A stretch of 64,000 nucleotides of DNA, taken from Pelodera strongyloides. Its lineage: Eukaryota > Nematoda > Chromadorea > Rhabditida > Rhabditidae. Where the stretch lies: assembly GCA_036852015.1 (NCBI GenBank), contig JAANDG010000136.1, positions 124,001 to 188,000 of the forward strand, given 5' to 3'. The notes under the pieces are model-generated. The model did not search any database and was not told the DNA's origin. It saw only the letters and a list, made by a program, of their open reading frames with translations. Shown here piece by piece: positions 13,317 through 26,855 of this stretch (position 1 is the stretch's first letter; every line of letters begins with the position of its first letter). A program made the position numbers and the translations under genes.

Positions 13317-14540
13317 AAAAACTTTGAAACATTGTAGCACACATGTCTTTCCACGAGTGCAATATCTTGTCCTTTTTTTATTATATATTTGATTATTTTG
13401 GTTTGATAAATATTTTCACCATGTATATTCGTATAATAATGTTTTTCTTTAATTTCCACGGTTTAATAAAAGTTTTCAAAGATTGTATATGCAATGTGAT
13501 GTACTGTACAGCACCAACATTTTTTTTACAAACTTTACGGTGCGATGATAAAAAATACAGCAAATACGAAAAAAATCTGTCCTGTGTAAAAAATAAAAAT
13601 AATTCAATTACTAAGCATTATATTCTTCACAAAAATGAAACATAAAAAACATACAACTAAACTAAATTCATCGCCTTGTTATGTAACCTGCTACCATTTT
13701 TATATTTTTCGCTAGTTTATGTTCGTTTGCAAACTGGAAAAATCAGTATTTTAATGGGGGTTAGAGTAAGCATAAATCCAAACTAGCCAATGCCAAAATT
13801 TGGAGTCAAATTTATAATACGGACTGGTTTCGCTGTCATATTTGTACTGGATATGGGCACAATACATTACTATTTATGTGTATTTTCTTTGTATTTACTG
13901 TAAATTTGCACGTCACATGATATAAAATAAATGTACATAACGCGTTTAATGTATGGGTAAAGTTGGCTGAACTATGTTTATGTTTGGCTGAATAATGTTC
14001 GAAAGTTTACCTCGATAATACTCTTTTTATTATTGACCTTCTGACTATTATGAACCTTAAATTAAAACCATGACCATAAGCTTACCATAAGCGGAAAGAA
14101 ACGGAATTATGTTGTAATCATTTATCTTTCTGGAAAATCAACTGTTAGATCAAAATATGAGTATAATCAAGACTCTTCCATAAAACTGCATGGTAAATGT
14201 ATTTTGTCCCGTACCGTTGGTAGAGGTATTTTTGTAACATATACTATTTGAGAAGAATATGTAAACCTTATTATTATCATTGTCAGGATGTACCTTTGTC
14301 AGCCTTTGTGTGTAAGTCGAACAAAGAGGTTTATGTAATCGTACATAAACATAGCTGTTTCGATCCTTTTATAGTACCGTGTATGACAGTAAAGCGCCAG
14401 TTGTACTCTCAGCTATATTTCCATGTAGTTCATGAAAATTTCTTTTCTCTTCTGTATTCCAGCGCAAAATGGAACACAATTTGCATATACTACATGGACA
14501 TAGAGATGTCCTCTTGCATTTCACCACGTTCCGTATCGCT

Positions 14541-14705
14541 TTAAAGCGAAATGCTTTTTGCAAAATTTGCTTATGATAAGCAAATCCTATGTATCCTATG
14601 CTAATTTTGTACGATCGTCCACGGCAATCGTACAAAATTAGCATAGGATACATAGGATTTGCATATCATATGCAAATTTTCCAAAGGGGCTAGCATTTCG
14701 CTTTA
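14541..14705. repeat. near-perfect hairpin element flanked by TTAA
   Basis: The arms (AAAGCGAAATG ... ATTTCGCTTT outside; ATCCTATGCTAATTTTGT and its complement inside) meet at a palindromic centre. The termini AAAGCGAAAT match family B, but the interior differs. A second copy is at 40997-41168. Confidence 0.85.
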
Positions 14706-15137
14706 AACTCTTCTTATGTTTCAATACCGATCAAGCAACACCTAAAATCTAACAATAAGTTTAAGCCTTATCCTATTTTTGTAGCTAGTCTCCCCATGCT
14801 AGCAACTTCCAAATGCCCATACTTGACATATAATTGTGTTATTTATTTCCTTTACCCATTTTTACTAGTTTCACTAGTATGTTTTTGATTCAAATTATTC
14901 CACCTAATTGCACGCGCTGAGTATGTCATTATTGTCACACTACCGTAGTTCAATTCTCGATTTGAATGGTACATTTGTACCGGTAACAGCGGGTTCATTC
15001 TTTTACGCGCCCCTGCGTTCGCGCGGCGCTGGGAATCCCGAATAGGTGCACAGATTTACTAGACATAATTGAGACCATTGGAGCGTACGTCAATTTTCGC
15101 GCAGTTACTTTCTATCGGATATGGGATGGATTTGTGA

Positions 15138-15170
15138 CAAGAGAGTGAGAGGGAGAGAGAGAGAGAAGAT

Positions 15171-15201
<31 letters not shown>

Positions 15202-15282
15202 GAGAGACGCGGGGAGATGTGAGGGAGATGGAGATGAGAGAAACGCGGGGAGATAAAGAGAGAGGTAGAGAGAGAAAGTTGG
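15138..15282. repeat. GA-rich microsatellite
   Basis: About 145 bp of (GA)n with a repeated ACGCGGGGAGAT interruption, indicating internal duplication. Confidence 0.9.
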
Positions 15283-15427
15283 TCAACATTTAATTGCATT
15301 AAATTTGGAGCGTGAAGTTATCCTTTTCATCCTATCTACCTATTCGCGAACGCTTCTGAAGCTTAATCAAGAAGAACGACAAAACTTGAAAACAACATTG
15401 ACAACTAATTATTTACCCTCCACTGTT

Positions 15428-15559
15428 ATGGGACACAAATTCACAAAAGATCAATCCATATCGGTTGGTGTATTTTGCATTTTTCTGATCTTTTTTTTGT
15501 GGTTTCTTGATTTTCTTGAACTGCGAGGGTCAACTCCACATACAATTATTCTTGCTTGA
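15428..15559 (+). CDS. possible small single-pass membrane protein (weak)
   Basis: Uninterrupted 43-codon frame from an ATG. A short charged start (MGHKFTKDQ) is followed by one strongly hydrophobic segment (GVFCIFLIFFLWFLDF) and a short tail. It resembles in style the odd hydrophobic segment of the next gene's second exon ([14 protein letters not shown]). There is no splice, homology or polyadenylation support, so it may be chance. Confidence 0.2.
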   Translation: MGHKFTKDQSISVGVFCIFLIFFLWFLDFLELRGSTPHTIILA

Positions 15560-15798
15560 GCAACGACCTTTTTAACTAAAAATATCACCGTCATGCTATA
15601 AAATAGTATGTAGACTGTATAGATACGAATGCACAATGTTAGTATCCTCAAGTAAATTGCGCGATACATTTTGTTTCGTAATAACACTTGTTTTATGTTA
15701 TGCTAAATCTCCGGAGTTTTTTGTGCACATCAAATGTTGCAAGGTGCATCAAATATGTAATGTAGCTGGGTAAAAATGTAGACGTTTCAAATGGTGCG

Positions 15799-15942
15799 TT
15801 ATGGGGTTTCCAAGTATCCCGAAAATTCGGTGTGATTCCACTACCGTATTTCTGCACGAAATTTCCATGTAATATGAAACATTAAAAAAATATTATCGTG
15901 TTGTTATACTGTAAATTTTCACCATACTTGGAAACCCCATAA
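15799..15942. repeat. family D inverted repeat
   Basis: Begins TATGGGGTTTCCAAGTAT and ends ATACTTGGAAACCCCATA, with interior ACCGTATTTCTGCACGAAA. Related copies are at 33650-33814, 48753-48905 and 59544-59706. Confidence 0.8.
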
Positions 15943-15975
15943 AGCAAAATAACCAACACCAAAATGTTCCTGTTC

Positions 15976-16025
15976 AGGCTCAGGCTCAGACTAAGCCTAA
16001 GCCTAAGCCTAAGCCTAAGCCTAAG
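15976..16025. repeat. interstitial telomere repeats (GCCTAA)n
   Basis: Six near-perfect CTAAGC units in a row, preceded by CAGGCTCAGGCTCAG variants. Confidence 0.9.
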
Positions 16026-17031
16026 TAACTGCTCCTGTACATTGATTCGTACTTCTTACGTAAAAACATAGCCTATCTTTGTTGACACTACGGCGATTAC
16101 GGTTGAGTAAGTAGATTTTTTAGTTAATGCTTTGTTTTCAAGCAACGCTTAACATTGTTAATCTCTGATTGCATATGTTTGTGTTTGTTTCTTGACAATC
16201 TAACAGACTATGAGGCAGCGGAATGAAAAGAAAAATAATAAAAAAAGACAAAAAAAAATCAGTCTCGGTTTTTCAATTTATGTATTTTGTTTTTATTTGC
16301 ACGACGTCTCAAACTAAAGAGAAACATCTTTTTATTTATAGATTTTTTATTTGTCTTTGTAGAGAAGTGGATTGTTTTACAAGGAAAGATGCGAGCGGCG
16401 AGGTTGCTTCTTCAGAAATTATGTTAGCGACGTTTTGGCGCAAATTTGGCTATAGCCTCGCCGCTCGCACGCAGTCCGCCAGCTATCATGCTATGACTTG
16501 CATTTCAAAGCTGCATATGCTCGTTGAATGCCGTCACTAAGGTTCCCAATTATACAGTTTTTTGTTGTTGTACTCGTGAACTAATAATCTATCTAATGCT
16601 CACAATGCCGTAATAGTTATTCTTATACTATACTTTATCTGTATATTCATTTTCATCTACATTTTCATTGTCTTACACTTTCTAGAATAAATTAGCATAG
16701 CAATGCTGACGATCAACCATGAACCATCATGAATAGACCTAGTAAACTAAAAAAAAGTACATGCTATTCAAATAGTCAGCTCTGAGCAAGTTTTTTCGCA
16801 CCCAAACTGTCTATCCCATATTTTACTGTATTTTGATGAAAGTGAAATTTGGTATATATTTGGGTTCGAACTGCGATAATCCCACGTAAATGAGCCACAA
16901 AATGATGAGTACTGCGCGATTTTTTTTCGTTCAATCGCAGAGAACTCAACAAAACACTAGTTACTACTTCTGACGGCGCATACACCTTTGTACGTCTAGC
17001 GCATTAATTTATTCAAAAAGTCGTAAAAATA

Positions 17032-20000
17032 ATGGGGGAAGCCAATATTCCTGTAAGGAAGGTGAGTTATTTATTGTTAGCTAAAAAAAAATATGGGAAA
17101 ATACTAAGGGTACACTTTTGTATGCTGTGGAATGCGGTTATTGAAGTCATATTGGCGCAATCTATATTATATGCGAATTACTGTGCACTTCTGGCACAGA
17201 AAGGAACAATTTGCATGCATACTACATTCTAGCTCACGCGGCTTTCCAGCTTACGCGTTGATAACCACATGTCATACCGCTTTAAATATCTTTATCCTAT
17301 AGCATCTTAGACTGTAGTTTATAAGATGTTTGGCATTCGTATTCAGCAATATCCTACCCTAAATAAAGAAACATTTCGCTTTAGTCTATTCTTCGATAAC
17401 ACACCCATATACACATGTTGATGATTGATTGTCATAGGATTTTATACATAAATCGACGTATTTTGTTTTCATAAAAAGGTGATTTTCTCACCGTTTTTCC
17501 AATATTGTACTATTGTCGAAAGAAGTAACACGATCTTTATGGCACATGATTTTCACTACCGTCACCCAAATGTTGCCAAATAAGCGCTAATTTCAATTAG
17601 TTGGTCAATATCGACTAAATATGACTATCGATTGAATCGTTTATGATATATTGATTGATTGTTGTGAATCAATACTCCTTGCTTTTGTAGTTTAAACTTT
17701 GCTTATGTCAATAATGAAAATAGTGTAGGTAGCACCTACGACCAGGTCCACCGTAAGTAACTAGTACGTATCTCTCTGCAGCCCCTGTATTTTACGAAAT
17801 TGGTTTACGGTAATTGTATGGTTTTAACACTGAAACATGATTTTAGCGTTCAATTTTGAAGGTTCCTGGACTTGGAAATATTCACAATTACATACAGTTT
17901 CTTGGAAATTGAAATTGTTTGTGTGTTATTTAAATTCACTTTCTTTCAGAGCTTCCGGCAGAAGATCATGGAGACCGCAGTGGGGTCGGTTTTGACATTC
18001 GTTCTTTACTTTTACTTTTTCTTAGAGTTTGGGCACTTACGTAATCCGTAAGAAGTTCCTGACTAGTTATCTCAGCTACTTATTAGCCCACAGACAATAT
18101 AGTGTGTGGTTGGCATATACTGGACAATGTCACCATTTTTGATCACACTAGAACGTTATGAAACTGTTTATCTGTTTGCATAATCTTAAAGCGAAATACC
18201 GGCCGGTTTTTGAAACGCATCGCGGACAACTGAATTCTTAGGCATTTATGCAAAGTTACTCGAATTTAGCTCTATTTTTTTTGTTCTAATTAATGGTCAT
18301 TTGCATAAGCTGCATAAGAATTCAGTTGTCCACGATGTGTTTCAAAAACCGGCCGGTATTTCGCTTTGTAAGCTGGGACTGTAAAAATTCTGAATATTTT
18401 CAGGAGGCGGTTCAGTACCGTCACCCAAATCAACACGGATGCCCTTCGAAGGAGTTCTCATGAGGGAAGACGGCAATCGATCCGTGAGTTAATTTGTTTT
18501 CTTATACCAAGCGGAATAACAGCCGGTTTTTGAAAAGTGGGTAGAACAACTGCATTCGCATACGTTGTATGCAAATGAATGTAAAAAGAATATAAAAAAA
18601 CGCACAGAATCTGGGAATATTTGCATACACGACAGGGGAATACAGCAGCCAACATACGTTTGAAAACCGGAATTTATCCAGCTTTGACGTGACCCTGAGA
18701 ATTACAGAAATTAAAGAATTTAAAAAGGATTCACCGTTTCATGAGCATTATTTACAGTGGGCGAAGAAGATGGGATTGGAAGGAAATTCACGGCGACCTT
18801 CGGACACTTGGCACTGTACAAGAATGAGGAGGAGGAGGGTAAGGAACAAGAAGAAGTAAAATAAAGTAAAACAGAACGATAATTATGACCGAAATCAGAA
18901 ATGGCGGGAATATATGAAGTCGACCCCGTAGTCGCAGACGCAGACTGTATTTTTTTTTACTAATTGTAAGACTCCCCACACTTACATACAAAAAGTAAGT
19001 TAAGGCGGTATGAGCACGTGGCTTGCTACTGTAGTTTGGTCCTTTGTGAGTATGCTGCGTTGTGAAGCGTGGTATCTTAGAGTCACCTTTTGAGATGTGT
19101 TAATTGCATATCCTCAATAAGCCTTTATATATACCGGCATTTTTTTTCTAGGGCCACCTGCTAGCTTCATATCTGCTTACACAACACCGGGACCGAAGGA
19201 GCGAGCCACGTCGGAGCATAAGAAGGCAAGGGCAGATAACATTGCATCCCCTTTAATCGCCATACTTACCCAGCTACCATCGTTTACATCCTTGATGAAG
19301 TGACTGCCTGGAACCGGTCTCGAGCCCGTGGACTTTACATGCACTGTTAACCACTGAACCACCAGATAGCAGGGGATTTATGACATGTTGCATCATCCTA
19401 ATTAAACGTTGCAGTAAAAATTATAATAAAGACACTTTTTCAGGCAAACCTTGGAGTGATGCTTGGCGTCTACCTACCCACAATCCAGCACATTCTTGGT
19501 GTTACGATGTTCATTCGACTCTTTTGGGTAGTCGGTATGGCTGGACTCACTGGAACCTTCCTCCTACTCTCAATATGCTGCTTATGTGTATGTTTGTTGT
19601 TTTTATTTGATGTTTTTTATCGATTTATTGAAAGTCTCCCATCAACTCTGTCCCTCTACTAATTGTAGGCTACTTACCAGTATTAGAAAAATAAGAACCA
19701 GTCGTAATGATGTACATATGGTAAATCGACAATGCCTCCCAAAGTAGCCAACTATCACAATGTACAAATTTGGCCATAAAAATATACTAAATTTTTTAAA
19801 TTTTCCTTAAAACCTTTAGACACTTCTCACATCTATTTCACTGTCTGCTGTGGCCACAAATGGTGTAGTGGAAAGTGGAGGAGCCTATTTCATGATATCG
19901 AGAAACTTGGGTACTGTTCTTCAACTAGTGCATAGAACGTGATGACGTGATTTAGAGGAAGTGGCAGAAGAGAGAGAGATGGAGAGAAAAGGGAAGAGAG

Positions 20001-23000
20001 AGAGAAGACAGAAAGAGAGATTGGGGAGAGAGGCGGCAGAGGGCTGGTTTTAGAAACTGAAGCCGAATGGAATAATCTTTAGGATCGGAATTCGGATCAG
20101 CCGTTGGAATTCTCTTCTATCTGGCGAATACTGTGGCTGCCAGCATGTATCTTGTCGGAGGAGTCGAAGTTCTTTTGGTTAGCCTTTCGCGTTATCACAT
20201 TGGCGACACTGGACATTATCATCCATCAGCCGTCTTAAAGCGAAATACCGGCCGGATTTTGAAACACATCGTGGACACCTTAATTCTTATGTATTTATGA
20301 AAATTTACTCGAATTTAGCTTGATTTTTATTCTAATTTATGTTCATTTGCATAATCTGCATAAAATGCTGGTATGTTTCAAAAACCGGCCGGTATTTCGC
20401 TTTAAAGGGACAGGCCCACCGATATAAACCTACGATTATTATTTGTTTACAATTTATAAAAAGGGTATTTATTATAATATATACAAACTAAATATTATTC
20501 AGATTCACCATGGGGAAGTTTTTCCTATGAGCTTTCCTTACAGAAGGTATCGTAGACAGGTTATTTGCATAGTCATTTTCATACACACCTTTGTCGGAAA
20601 GAGAAGTTAAGTCGTTTGCATATCCACATCAAAGGTGTGTATGCAAATGATTGTGCAAATGACCTGTCTACGGTACCTTCTGTAAGGAAAGCTCACAGGA
20701 AAAACTTCCCCATGGTGAATCTGAATAATATTTAGTTTGTATATATTATAATAAATACCCTTTTTATGAATTATGAACAAATAATAAACGTAGGTTTATA
20801 TCGGTGGGCCTGTCCCTTTAATGGAAATGGAGAGAGATTTATAGGGAGGGATAGAGAGGAGAACATACTGCTAAGGAACCATGCACACAGACTCAAATGC
20901 ATGGGAGAATAATATGAAACACGATGATCATATGCTTATGATTTAGAAAAGAGAATGATCTGCAACTAATACTGACTTATTTCAGATGTACATCCTACCA
21001 GAAATGACCATCGGAGGCGCCGAGGCTCATAGCGATACGGGTAACTAAAATGCGTCTTTTTAAAAAATCTCAATTCATATGTGCTTTTGTGTTTACCGGA
21101 AAGGCTTCGTATCCATGTTACTCGTTAAATCGAAAATCGGCTTGGGCACTATTTTTGTGTTCCTTTTTGGTTAGATGGCAAAAAAAAACGATAAAAAGTG
21201 ACGCTTTTAATTTAAAGCGGTGTGGCAGGTGGTTTTCAAAGGATTGCATTGCCATATGAAAATAAGTAAGAGTAGAATAAAAAAAGATTTCACTTCGAAA
21301 GTTTGAACTCATTAGCTAAAATGCATAGAAATGAAGTCTTCTGTCATAGGTTTCAAAAGCGGCCGTTATACTGCTTTCACGTCATCCTTTTAATTGTAAG
21401 CTGTCTGTAAGGTACCTTTGGAATGATGACCAACAACTACCGCATCTACGGTACTGCCTTCCTCCTCCTCGAGCTTCTAATCGTGGCGATGGGCGTGAAA
21501 TTTGTCCAGCTTCTTGCTCCGGTAAGTGATTCAATCAAGTTACCAAGAAACAAAAGCCCGAATTTTCTAGTACAAAGAAAAAATTGGAGTGCAAGCGGCG
21601 TGTTATCGGGGGCTAGAAGCACGCCGTACCGTTTCGCGTGCATTTTTACTCGCCACCACGTTGCCAAATGCACGCTGCACGCCGTCGTTACGCGGCTTGC
21701 ACGCCAAGTTTCGTCAGTGATAGTGATCATCTTTATTTGTATTGTTGCGTTTGGATTTCCACTAAAGACGCATCGATTGGATTGACTAATACATTATCTT
21801 CCCTATTTTTAGGTGTCTCTGGTTTGCGTCATCCTCGCCATTTTTGCTTGTTTCGCTGGCGGAGTCGAGAAAGCAATTACTGGCACTGGACAACAGTACG
21901 AACTTTTATTTCACTTCATTATATTTTCTTTCTTTTTTCTAGTCAATAAATTCCACGAGGTCAAAAGTTCAGTTGAACTAAAGTCTCCCCCGGTTGCTTG
22001 TTTCTCACGTGCAAGAAAATGTGTCTTATTTCCAAGTAAAGCTTACCTATCGTGGCAGGAATTGTTAGCAAACAAGCATTACCAAAACGTCAATTTATTT
22101 AGATTTCACTTTCAGAGTTTGTACGATGAATGAGCGCCTTGTCCGTACGCACTTCTTGTTCCAGAATCCTGAGTATCAGGGAATGTACAATGTTACTTTG
22201 GATACCGTATGCCAGAAGCATGCCTGGTGGGCGGGACTTATTTTTGTGCCCTTACAATTAATTTGGCAGCTTTCCAATATTTTTCGATGATTTTTCTGGA
22301 AAAACCTTCGTTATGTTTCAACTTTATTATATGTAGAGTGCAAAATGTGATGTGTACTCCACGGCTTGACAAGTGTAAAAAAAGTTAAAAAAAGAAAAAG
22401 TTAGAAAAAAAAACTAGAAAAAAAAGTTAAAAATAAAGCGTAGGGTTTTCTTACCTCGTGAGGAAACTTGCGAGAAAACGTGTTTCTTTAGAATAGAGTT
22501 TCTCATTTTTTTCCCTGAATAGTGCTTTTTGAATTTTGCATCTTGTCCGCGCGAAAATGGTTACAGTATAAATTTCAGGGTAGCGAAAGCATTCTGCGCC
22601 CAGCACACTGCAAGCGACGCAGAAACTTGCAGCGAATTCGCGAAAACTGTGATGAACGTGACGCCCGGCTTCCCTGGGTTCAATGCCAATACCTTAAAAG
22701 GCAAAACTCGTATTATATGCTGGAACAGTTTTATTGTACAACACAAAAATATAGTGATGGAAATAATTGTAAGAACAAAAGGAAACAAAATCATGATGTC
22801 AAAGCAAGTCAAAGCAAAAAACCCAAAGACGTAAAAAAGGGGGTTTAAATCACCATACGGAACTAGCGTTTAGAGAAGTTGTGAATGGCAGTGCGCGTTT
22901 GCGTGCTTTCTAATTTAATATAAAAAAGATACGATACTAGCAGTTTATCGATACACTAAATAAATAAATAACTTTCTTTAGAAAACCTGGATCCGATGTA

Positions 23001-26000
23001 TATGAAAGAGGGAGAGGCGCTTCCCGGCGTGAAAGGAAACGCACAATACGAAGTGGTACAAGACGCTACCGTAACCCTGTTCGTACTGATGGCCATCTAC
23101 TTTCCAGCTGTTACCGGAATTATGACAGGAACTAATATGAGCGGTAAGGTAACGTTGGTAATCGATAAGGAAATTTACATACCTTAAATCAAATTAGGAT
23201 TTAACTAACATAGTAAAAGTAAACAATCAAAACCGACTCACATGCATGTTCAACATGAATGTCTGTAAATACCCAAAAGATCCTTTAGAGACACCCACCA
23301 TGTTCTCTAAAACTGATGCACATGGGAAACCAAAAACCGAAAGAATTTTTGAAAGAATCGGGGCGAAATCGGGGTTTTCACTTTCCTGTGTAGGCTGACG
23401 GTTTTAGACTACAAATACAGTATGTCAGCGATCCTTTATGATCCCAGCGTGTCCCATACTGTAAAGTTAGAGTAAACATCTATCATCCAGGTGACTTGAA
23501 GGACCCACAAAAGTCGATTCCCTCTGGAACAATTGCTGCGACGGTGACAACTTCACTCATCTACTTTGCCCTCGCTGCTCTCTTTGCTGCGTCCATTGAT
23601 CGATCGGTGCTCCGTGACAAGTAAGACATTAATCATTGTTGGTATTGTCATTGAAATCGAGGAGTTGTGGCTCGATGGGGTTCCTTATGTGAACTAGTCT
23701 ATGGGGCTCCTTGAAACCACGCACGGCGGAACTAGCCCGCAAAATGTTAGAAACATCTATTTCTACCTGGAAACACTACTTTTAACTTCTATAAATTATA
23801 TTTTCTTCAGATTCGGAAGATCTATAGATGATCAAATGGTGGTAGCCGCGCTGGCTTGGCCCAACAAATGGGTGGTCACCATAGGCTCATTCCTCTCCAC
23901 ATTCGGTGCCGCTCTGCAATGTCTTTGCAGTAAGTCAATTTGCATACCTTATTCGTTTCACAAGGGCCAGGAATGATGAGGAAGTACATATTAATTCTGC
24001 AAGGACAACTATATAAATCAACATGAAACACTTGTGTAAGAATGTTTCATGGTGGTTAAAGTATCTACAAATTAAATCTATCAAAATGTATTCTATTTTT
24101 TTCAAGGTGCTCCACGTCTACTCCAATCCATAGCAAAGGATGACGTGATCCCGTCACTGAGGCCCTTCTCAAGGGTCACCAAGAGCAACGAACCGTTCCT
24201 TGGGTAATTATCATCAATTGCCCTGTTTCCTACAATTGAAGCACTATTTTTTTTTAGAATTGAATCAGTTCTAATTGTGAGTGTCGGGCCACATGTCCGA
24301 ATACATGAAGACGTTCTTGAATACAAGCTACGAAAAATCTTATACTTGGGTAAATTTAAGCCTGGTTAATGAACTGGCACCATTGGTAATGATGTAATCA
24401 TAAAGGTTGATGTTGACGGCCTTCATAGCTGAGCTGGCTATTCTACTCGGAGCGGTGGACGCTATTGCCGAAGTAAGTTGCTCATGGATTTGCTTATAAC
24501 AACTCAAATATGTCGTTCTACTTGTTTTTGTGAAGAAAAAAACTGTTACTGCTAGGAAATCGGTCAATTCAGTCAATCGAAAACAAATCGGCTAGGTAAC
24601 TAGTTAACAATTAAAACATCATTAAATTTTTAATCTTATGTCCTAGGTTCTCGATTTCTTCTTTCTCATGTGCTACGCATTCGTCAACTTGATCTGTTTC
24701 ATGCATTCTATTATGAAGGCTCCGAACTGGCGACCGCGATTCAAGTATTATCATTGGTAGGTGTCTATTGAGTTACTAAGGCAGTTAGATAAGATGTGCG
24801 GCGAAAAGACAACTTGACCGCACCGTTTGGAGAGGACGGCATATGTGCGCCAAATGTGTTTTTCCCAGAGCGCCCCAAGGTCGCCGATGGAGTATAAAGA
24901 GAAAATGAGTGTTGATTTAAAAAATTTTTTTAGGTCTTTGTCTTTCCTCGGTGCTTTCCTATGCTTCTTCATTATGTTCGCGTCAAGATGGGAATTCGCC
25001 ACAATTGCCTGCGTTCTCACTTTCGCCATTTACAAATACGTCGAGTGGAAAGGAGCCAAAAAGGTTTTATTTTTTATGTTACATTTCGATTTACTATTTG
25101 TGCCTATGTTTGATATGGCGGACCGCTGTTTCATAGATAAAATTTCGTAAATCGCGTGACATACCAATTTAATATATCTATGATTTTGCTAGGAATGGGG
25201 TGACGGTCTCCGTGGTCTGGCGCTCACCACTGCACAGTACTCTTTGATGAAAGTGGAGGACAAGGACCCACATCCGAAGAATTGGAGGTAGTTTAAGTTT
25301 TTTTATGATATAATTATATTTGAAGCTTGGGCCCCATAGGTCCATCCATTCCTGAGGAGCTTATTTCAGAGAGTCTCGTAAACATTTGTCATTACAGACC
25401 CCAGTTACTGATCTGCTTATCGGCTCAGTGGTCAAAGCACATTACCGACAACCGTGCGGTCTCATTGGTCAACCTGGCAGGACAATTAAAAGGTGACTTC
25501 TGATGTTATGTGCCATTTTCGGCATTTCCACATTAGGAGAGAATGCAGCTATCCCTTAGCGATTCTATAAAATTTCAAGCTCATCATGGCCTCAAGATTA
25601 GGCGAGTCGTCTGCTGCCCGTGGTAGTGAGTCCTTGTGGAGTCTAATTGCAATTTTTTTAACCTGGCGTTTAATTGTTAAAATGTTAAAGCCGGACGTGG
25701 CTTGGCGATCGCATGCGCCTTTCTGAAAGGACACACCGATGATCCAAAGGACAAAGCGAAGGCTGCGGAGGTAAGGGAATAAAAAGAAAATCCTAATTAC
25801 TTTAAGGAATTTGGTATGGATGGTCTTAGTTGACTGAGATGTCGTGTCTGAATTTGAATAACGAATATGGACATGTGGACATCATCAAGTACGTCATTTC
25901 GATAGTGATAGTCACGAGTCATGACTGAAAGATCTATTTGGGATAATTCCAGGTGAAACAACGAGTACAGAAGGACATGGACAATGCACGACTGAAGGGC

Positions 26001-26814
26001 TTTGGGAAAACACTATTTTATTCGCCAAATCAGGTGGGTGAGAAATTTTTAGAGGTGGTTTATTGCCCTTTCACTCTCTTTGCTTCTCTCTCTTTCTATC
26101 GCTCTTCTTGCAAGCCTATTCTTCTATCTCTTGATCTTTCTGACTATCATCCACCTCGATATTATGATAATGAGCTTCTTGTACAACACAAGAACTAGAA
26201 ATAAAGAATGCATGCAGTGAATGGAAAGAAACCAGATAGAGCAAGGAAGAAACCAGCCTTACGTTGTGCTAAATATTATCTTCAGCTGAGCGGATGCATG
26301 TCGGCCGTCTTCCAGTCTGTCGGAATCGGAGGTCTTCGTCCCAATACAATTCTCATCAACTGGCCACACTTTGACAGTCACGACGAGGTGTTCCTCTTTG
26401 CAGGTACATGTTATTTTAAAGGGATTAGGCACATGGTTTAAGTTGCACCAAACATTTCACAATTCAGTGATAGGTTTTTTAATAGATTATGATGGTTTGC
26501 CTCGTATGTTAGTAGTAAAGGAAAAGCTGTACTGGAGACATTATCGCGTTATCAGTGCACTAATTTTCTGCCCATGTGGCCGCAAACTATGTGAGCCGAA
26601 GCATGTCAGCCACCCGGGTACCCACGCCGATGCTTTACCTTTGAAATTTATTTTATTTGCTTCAGAAGAGATCATTCATGGTGTCCGTAACGATAACTGC
26701 GTAATCGTCGCAAAGGGAATCACCGATTTCCCGGAGAACAATGAGAGGCTAAGCGGGTATGATTATTTTTTCATATTTCTCTCTCTCTCTCTCTGTCTCT
26801 GTATCTCTCTTCTC

Positions 26815-26855
<41 letters not shown>

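Larger units (their letters stand above)
13317..17031. other. intergenic, no certain gene
   Basis: Contains AATAAA signals near 13464 that may end the preceding gene, a hairpin element (14541-14705), a GA tract (15138-15282), a family D repeat (15799-15942), a telomere-like tract (15976-16025), and a GC-rich inverted repeat around 16391-16469 (GCGAGCGGCGAGG against CCTCGCCGCTCGC). A 98-codon open frame at 14248-14544 runs into the hairpin and lacks coding character. Confidence 0.55.

Noticed and set aside
21446..21730. 94-codon minus-strand frame opposite a cotransporter exon
   Set aside because: Shadow of the conserved exon 21412-21521 and a GC-rich intronic patch.
22382..22440. Purine-rich stretch of AAAAAGTTAAAA units
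   Set aside because: Simple A-rich sequence in a cotransporter intron, not a regulatory or mobile element that I can support.
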